Virus record (IMG/VR): IMGVR_UViG_3300033992_000757
Location: 1 to 23,009 of that record
Source: a virus
Strand: one strand, 5' to 3'
DNA length: 23,009 nucleotides
Within the stretch, counting starts at the first letter, position 1. Every line of letters begins with the position of its first letter. The position numbers were made by a program, and so were the translations under genes. The notes beneath the pieces were generated by a model that saw only the letters and a list, made by a program, of their open reading frames with translations, was not told where the DNA came from and ran no database searches. Shown here piece after piece: positions 19,612-23,009 of this stretch.

Positions 19612-20076
19612 ATGTCTCACATGGTCATCGCTGTCGACCCCGGTGCTAACGGCGCCTTTGTATGGTCGGTCGACGGCATCGGCATCGAGACGCGCAAGAT
19701 GCCCGGGTCGGATGTTGAGATCTGCGAGCTGATGGCCGAGCTCTCCTGCAAGACGAAGTCCGTCGCCCTGTTCCTCGAGACGCCGAGCGTCGCCGGCTAC
19801 GGCCCGAAGATTCCCGGCGCCTCAATCGCCAAGCTGCAATTCAACGTCGGCCTGATCTACGGCGCCTCGATCGCCATGGGCTGGCAAGTCCGCCGCATCG
19901 ACCCGAAGGCATGGCAGAAGACTCACCCCGTCGGCAAGAAGGCCGACCACGGCTCCGGCTGGAAGCGTCACCTCAAGGCCAGGGCGAAAGAGCTCTTCCC
20001 TCATACCGACGTCTATGACTGGACGGCCGACGCGCTGCTCATCTACGACTCCGCCATCCGCGGCGTCATTAACTGA
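19612..20076 (+). CDS. RuvC-like Holliday junction resolvase
   Basis: This 154-aa protein has the RNase H-fold nuclease signature. D9 lies in 'VIAVDPGANGAFVW', E56 in 'VALFLETPSV', and acidic residues D136/D140 and D146 lie in 'YDWTADALLIYDSA', the place of the last RuvC carboxylates. The basic stretch 'GKKADHGSGWKRHLKARAKE' could bind DNA. It should resolve branched DNA formed in replication or recombination before packaging. ATG 19612 is used (MSHMVIAVDPG); a TTG at 19597 overlapping the lysozyme stop would add five residues. It neighbours Erf, exonuclease and SSB-like genes, a full recombination set. Confidence 0.82.
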   Translation: MSHMVIAVDPGANGAFVWSVDGIGIETRKMPGSDVEICELMAELSCKTKSVALFLETPSVAGYGPKIPGASIAKLQFNVGLIYGASIAMGWQVRRIDPKAWQKTHPVGKKADHGSGWKRHLKARAKELFPHTDVYDWTADALLIYDSAIRGVIN

Positions 20077-20091
20077 GTTAACATAACTCAG
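20073..20091. promoter_or_regulatory. Perfect 8-bp inverted repeat at the end of the resolvase gene
   Basis: CTGAGTTA (20073-20080), ACA, TAACTCAG (20084-20091). It covers the TGA stop of the resolvase gene. It has an operator-like form. A T5 run appears only 12 nt later (after GCAAACCCTCC), so terminator function is doubtful. Confidence 0.45.
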
Positions 20092-20122
20092 GCAAACCCT
20101 CCTTTTTGTAACCTTTCCACCT

Positions 20123-20338
20123 ATGAAGAAAAACACCCTCTCCCCAAACGCCGAGATCCCTGGCACGCAGTACATCCTCCTGCCGGACAACCGCGTGGCC
20201 CGTCTCCTGACGCCCACCGTCCGCCCTTCCGGCGACAATTACAACCTCCGCATCGGCGGCCGCACGCGTCAGTTTACGCTCGAGGCCATCAAGGCCATCA
20301 TCGCCGGCGCCGACCCCGCCACCGTCGGCAACAAGTAA
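20123..20338 (+). CDS. Unrecognised 71-aa protein
   Basis: This small protein begins with lysines (MKKNTLSP), has a β-type middle ('YILLPDNRVARLLTPTVRPS', 'YNLRIGGRTRQFTLEAI') and a C-terminal helix ending in 'AGADPATVGNK'. It may be a small DNA-associated protein, judging by its basic strands and its position between resolvase and Erf, but no family is recognised. ATG 20123 follows a CCTTTCCACCT leader (20112-20122) with no Shine-Dalgarno. Confidence 0.55.
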   Translation: MKKNTLSPNAEIPGTQYILLPDNRVARLLTPTVRPSGDNYNLRIGGRTRQFTLEAIKAIIAGADPATVGNK

Positions 20339-20348
20339 CTCTTCCCAC

Positions 20349-20804
20349 ATGAGCACCACGCCCAAAACCCAGTCCGCCACCGCCTCACTCGTCGCCGCCC
20401 TCGCGGCCCTCGACAACGTGAAGGCCAACAAGATCGTGAAGGCCAACTTCACCGCCAAGTACGTCTCCCTCGACGCGCTGCTCGACGCCGTGAAGCCCGT
20501 CCTCCTCGACCACGACCTCGCCCTGATCCAGACGCTCGTCAGCCAGGAGGGCAAGGTCGGCGTCTCGACCGCCTTCCTGCACGTCTCCGGCGAGCGGTTC
20601 GAGTTCGGCACGCTCCTGGTCAAGTCCGAGGGCCTGACCCCTCAACAGGTCGGCGGCCTGATCACCTACGTCCGCCGGATGTCCATCAGCACCGCATGCG
20701 GAATCAGTGTCGACCTGGACGACGACGGCTCCGCGGCCTCTGGCTTCCGTTCTGCGACCGTTTCCAGCGTCACCCCTGCCACCCCCCGCCCCCTCACCCG
20801 ATGA
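20349..20804 (+). CDS. Erf-family single-strand annealing protein
   Basis: This 151-aa protein shows Erf signatures: 'FTAKYVSLDALLDAVKPVLL' (34-53), 'LALIQTLV' (57-64), and 'LTPQQVGGLITYVRRMSIST' (96-115) followed by 'ACGISVDLDDDGSAA'. The last matches the 'Q..G...TY.RR......GI..D.DDDG' core of P22 Erf relatives. It should anneal complementary single strands during phage recombination. It is shorter than typical Erf proteins (about 200 aa) and lacks a long C-terminal domain, having only a short Ser/Pro tail. The start at 20349 follows CTCTTCCCAC. It works with the exonuclease at 21638 and the SSB-like protein at 22437. Confidence 0.85.
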   Translation: MSTTPKTQSATASLVAALAALDNVKANKIVKANFTAKYVSLDALLDAVKPVLLDHDLALIQTLVSQEGKVGVSTAFLHVSGERFEFGTLLVKSEGLTPQQVGGLITYVRRMSISTACGISVDLDDDGSAASGFRSATVSSVTPATPRPLTR

Positions 20805-21040
20805 GCGACCCTAAGGACTTCAACCCCTTCGACCCCATCTCCGCCGCGATGGGCGCCATTCACGGCCAGAACCTCCTCGCGGCCAAGGACGCCCGCATCA
20901 AGCAGCTCGAGGAACGCCTCGAAGGCATGCGCGAGGCCGGCGACCAACTCTGGTACTGCGTCCGCCACGCGCAGCGCATCCATGCCGACGAGCTCATCGA
21001 CGCCATCGAGGAATGGCAGGAAGCCCGGAACCATGGCTGA
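20801..21040 (+). CDS. Unrecognised 79-aa coiled-coil protein
   Basis: ATG 20801 overlaps the Erf stop (ATGA). The protein has a short N-terminal Asp/Phe/Pro patch (DPKDFNPFDPISAAM) and then a helical coiled coil ('AKDARIKQLEERLEGMREAG') continuing to 'LIDAIEEWQEARNHG'. Tight coupling to Erf suggests a partner or accessory in recombination. No family is recognised. An upstream in-frame ATG at 20696 would lie inside the Erf gene and is not preferred. Confidence 0.55.
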   Translation: MSDPKDFNPFDPISAAMGAIHGQNLLAAKDARIKQLEERLEGMREAGDQLWYCVRHAQRIHADELIDAIEEWQEARNHG

Positions 21041-21272
21041 CATACCCAAAGGCATCGAGAAGATCGCGGCCACCGTCCCGAAGCAGTTCGCTCTCCTCCT
21101 ATTCCTGGACGGCTTCCCCTACGTCGAGTTCACCGCCCGCAAACACGCCGACTTCCTGACCGACCTCAACGCCTGGAAGCGCAAGACCTACCCGTCCTTC
21201 TCCCGCTCCGTCGTCCGATTCTTTACGCTCGCACCTAACGGGGAGCTTAAAGAACTTACCTTTACCAAATGA
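21033..21272 (+). CDS. Unrecognised 79-aa protein
   Basis: ATG 21033 overlaps the end of the coiled-coil gene by 8 nt, and its stop overlaps the next start (ATGA). The protein has a hydrophobic strand or short helix ('QFALLLFLDGFPYVEF') and a basic aromatic middle ('WKRKTYPSFSRSVVRFF'), ending 'GELKELTFTK'. It is basic and could contact nucleic acid. No family is recognised. Gene reality rests on the chain of overlaps and on uniform codon use. Confidence 0.5.
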   Translation: MADIPKGIEKIAATVPKQFALLLFLDGFPYVEFTARKHADFLTDLNAWKRKTYPSFSRSVVRFFTLAPNGELKELTFTK

Positions 21273-21625
21273 CCAACCGCGAATACCTGAGGAACATCCT
21301 CAACCAGTTAGCCGGCGAAGTCTCCGCCCTCCGCCCGACCCCCGAAGACTCCGTCACCCTCGCCGGGTCTGATCTGATGCAACTCCAGATCGCCATCAAC
21401 GAGGCCGCAACCGAACTCGAGCGCCTTGACGTCGAGAACATCGAGGAGGCCTATCACATCAAGCCGATCTATGACCGCATCAAGGCCGTCATCGCCCACG
21501 AGCGCGTCCTCCGCAACCAGCTCGACCGCGTGGCCCTCGCCGCCGACAACGCTATCGACCTCTGTAACCTCCTTTCCGCCCACGTCGAAGAGCACAACCC
21601 GAACGACGAAGACGAAGCCCTCTGA
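21269..21625 (+). CDS. Unrecognised 118-aa helical protein
   Basis: This acidic protein is almost all helical. It has 'MTNREYLRNILNQLAGEVSA' at the start, a central heptad-like region ('LMQLQIAINEAATELERLDV') and 'RVLRNQLDRVALAADNAIDL', ending in a very acidic tail (EEHNPNDEDEAL). It is probably a dimerising accessory protein. The acidic tail may contact a DNA-binding partner. ATGA overlap with the previous gene shows coupling. No family is recognised. Confidence 0.55.
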   Translation: MTNREYLRNILNQLAGEVSALRPTPEDSVTLAGSDLMQLQIAINEAATELERLDVENIEEAYHIKPIYDRIKAVIAHERVLRNQLDRVALAADNAIDLCNLLSAHVEEHNPNDEDEAL

Positions 21626-21637
21626 ACCTTTCCCCCC

Positions 21638-22435
21638 ATGCCACAAATCCACGACCGAAAAGAATACCGCGCCTTCCCGGCGCTGAACCAGTCCGCCGCG
21701 AAGAAGTTCCTCGAGGGCTCACCGGCTCACTACCAGGCCTACATCAACAGCCCGCACGAAGAGACGAAGGCCATGCGCTTCGGAACCTTCGTTCACTCCG
21801 CGATCCTCGAGCCTCACACGCTGAACGACCTCTACGCTACCGCCCCGGAGGTCGACCGACGCACCAAGGAAGGCAAGGAGACTTGGGCCGCCTTCCAGAC
21901 CGCCAACGTAGGCAAGACCATCCTCGACTATGAGGAGTCCGCCCTCGGGCATCTCGTCGCCTCGTCCGCCCGCTTCGCCCTCAAGCGCCTCGGCGTGGAG
22001 TTCGACGCGACCGAGGTCATGTATCACGTCGACTATAACGGCGTCCCGCTCAAGGCCGCCATCGACGGCGTGGCCGGCGACTACCTCTGGGACATCAAGA
22101 CCACCGACGACGCGTCAGCTGCGGGCATGCTCAAGGCGATCAGGAATTACCGCTACAACCTCCAGGCCTACTGGTACCGCCTCGTCTACGAGCTCGCGAC
22201 CGGGCGCCGCCCTCTCGGCTTCCGCTTTCTCTTCATCGAGAAAGAGCCGCCCTTCGCCTGTTCGATTTGTGAGGTCGGCCCTGAGCTCATGTCCTGGGCC
22301 ATCGCCGACTTCGAGAAAGCCGTGACCCTGTATAAGGAATGCACGGCCTCCGGCGTCTGGCCCGCCTACACCGAGGAGATTCAGGTCATCGACATCAAGA
22401 GCACGACCACCGCCGCCCCCATTAACTTCGCCTAA
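21638..22435 (+). CDS. PD-(D/E)XK exodeoxyribonuclease (RecE/DUF3799-like)
   Basis: This 265-aa protein should resect double-stranded DNA to expose strands for the Erf annealing protein. Nuclease landmarks: N-terminal 'LNQSAAKKFLEGSPAHY' and 'RFGTFVHSAILEP' (H53); D143 in 'KAAIDGVAGDYLWDIKTT', with D152 and K154 as the D-X-K core; and 'NLQAYWYRLVYEL' (Q176), a late helix typical of RecE/RecB-like nucleases. The length is normal for phage members. The start follows CCTTTCCCCCC. Direct coupling (one base) with the SSB-like gene is functionally coherent. Confidence 0.88.
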   Translation: MPQIHDRKEYRAFPALNQSAAKKFLEGSPAHYQAYINSPHEETKAMRFGTFVHSAILEPHTLNDLYATAPEVDRRTKEGKETWAAFQTANVGKTILDYEESALGHLVASSARFALKRLGVEFDATEVMYHVDYNGVPLKAAIDGVAGDYLWDIKTTDDASAAGMLKAIRNYRYNLQAYWYRLVYELATGRRPLGFRFLFIEKEPPFACSICEVGPELMSWAIADFEKAVTLYKECTASGVWPAYTEEIQVIDIKSTTTAAPINFA

Positions 22436-22436
22436 C

Positions 22437-22871
22437 ATGGAACCCAACAATGACCGCAAGCCCCTGAAGTCCATCGAGACCGCGGGGACGTATAAACTCA
22501 AACTCATCAAGCCCGCCTTCGACAAGATCAGGCAGTGGGAAGACGGCACCGTCTCCTGCCGCCTCTTCTTCCTCGACGACCAGGGCAACTGCCTGAGCAA
22601 GTCCTTCTCCTCGAAGTGGGGCAAGCCCCTCGCGATGCTCGTCGGGAAATACAGCGGGACGTTCACTCAGGAGCTGCGCCTAGATGCCACCCCCGCCGAG
22701 TTCATGGAATACATCACCCCGGCCTGTGGCAAGACGTGCCTCCTCGGCGTCGAGGCCGAGCCGTCCGGCGAGTACAACGGCAAGCCTCAATACAAGTACA
22801 AGCTGACCTACCCTAAGGGCAGTCAGAAGCCGACCGTCTCCGAGCCTCTCCCCGATAATCCTCCCTTCTGA
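22437..22871 (+). CDS. Putative single-stranded DNA-binding protein
   Basis: This 144-aa protein has a β-rich, OB-fold-like body ('TAGTYKLKLIKPAFDKIRQW', 'SCRLFFLDDQGNCLSKSFSS', 'CLLGVEAEPSGEYNG', 'PQYKYKLTYPKGS'). Its C-terminal tail 'SEPLPDNPPF' resembles the acidic D..PF tip of SSB proteins that recruits repair partners. Aromatic and basic residues (W34, F44/F45, K60, W61) could stack on bases. It resembles phage DUF669/DUF2815-type proteins in style, but assignment is by pattern. Its place after the exonuclease supports an SSB role. TGATG overlap leads into the last ORF. Confidence 0.68.
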   Translation: MEPNNDRKPLKSIETAGTYKLKLIKPAFDKIRQWEDGTVSCRLFFLDDQGNCLSKSFSSKWGKPLAMLVGKYSGTFTQELRLDATPAEFMEYITPACGKTCLLGVEAEPSGEYNGKPQYKYKLTYPKGSQKPTVSEPLPDNPPF

Positions 22872-23009
22872 TGAACAACCTCGCCAAGATCCGCGAGGCC
22901 CTGGTCGACGCGCTGCTCAAGGCGCCCGACCTTAACCTCCGCCGCGTGCGTCGTAAGCTCGGCATCTCCGGCCGCCAGACCCGCATCGCCTCCCGAATCG
23001 CAAAAGCCA
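22871..23009 (+). CDS. Start of an HTH-containing protein (cut by the window end)
   Basis: The frame is open from ATG 22871 to the window edge (46 codons). It reads MNNLAKIREALVDALLKAPD, then an HTH-like 'NLRRVRRKLGISGRQTRIAS'. The rest is outside the window. It overlaps the SSB-like stop (TGATG). It could be a replication or regulatory protein. Confidence 0.6.
   Translation, partial: MNNLAKIREALVDALLKAPDLNLRRVRRKLGISGRQTRIASRIAKA

Noticed and set aside
1-23009. Integrase, repressor, tRNA genes or attachment sites
   Set aside because: None seen on either strand, so a temperate lifestyle is neither supported nor excluded.

Overview
This window looks like part of the genome of a double-stranded DNA tailed phage (or a prophage segment). 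It is GC-rich and tightly packed, and every supported gene lies on the + strand. Start and stop codons often overlap (ATGA, TAATG). No integrase, repressor, tRNA, rRNA, CRISPR array or insertion sequence was recognised. Lifestyle and host taxon therefore cannot be settled from the sequence. A lipobox protein followed by membrane segments suggests a Gram-negative (diderm) host.

Layout. (1) 1-186 is a non-coding lead-in with two hairpins. (2) 187-7475 is a lambda-like head module: small terminase (Nu1 type), a tiny basic bridging ORF, large terminase (GpA type), gpW-like connector, lambda-type portal, S49 prohead protease, a composite ORF (helical phage domain + HAD phosphatase-like domain + acidic linker + scaffold), and major capsid protein. 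It ends in a strong intrinsic terminator. (3) 7550-15128 is the neck and tail module: neck and terminator candidates, tube candidate, assembly-chaperone candidate, an unusually short tape-measure candidate (262 aa), three unrecognised tail proteins, a small baseplate/fibre-associated protein and a collagen-containing tail fibre. (4) 15132-16939 is a membrane and lysis-like cluster: a 43-aa membrane peptide, a lipoprotein with three C-terminal hydrophobic segments, an HExxH mini-protein, a holin and a two-TM protein. (5) 16940-17126 is a control region with possible promoters and a terminator. (6) 17127-23009 is an early/replication-type module: small unknown proteins, HTH proteins, a secreted lysozyme-like enzyme, a RuvC-like nuclease, an Erf-family annealing protein, a PD-(D/E)XK exonuclease, an SSB-like protein and a truncated HTH ORF.

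The most striking signal is a repeated element, TTGCCAAT-N3/4-GCAGG, found six times. Each copy lies just upstream of a start codon in the structural module. One copy lies inside the composite head ORF, in frame, directly before an ATG that would release a separate scaffold protein. This resembles lambda Nu3 nested in gene C in layout, but the host ORF here is not the protease. The right-hand module uses a different leader style: pyrimidine/C-rich stretches such as TTCCCACCCAC before ATG, with no Shine-Dalgarno. The two modules therefore appear to use different translation-initiation signals.
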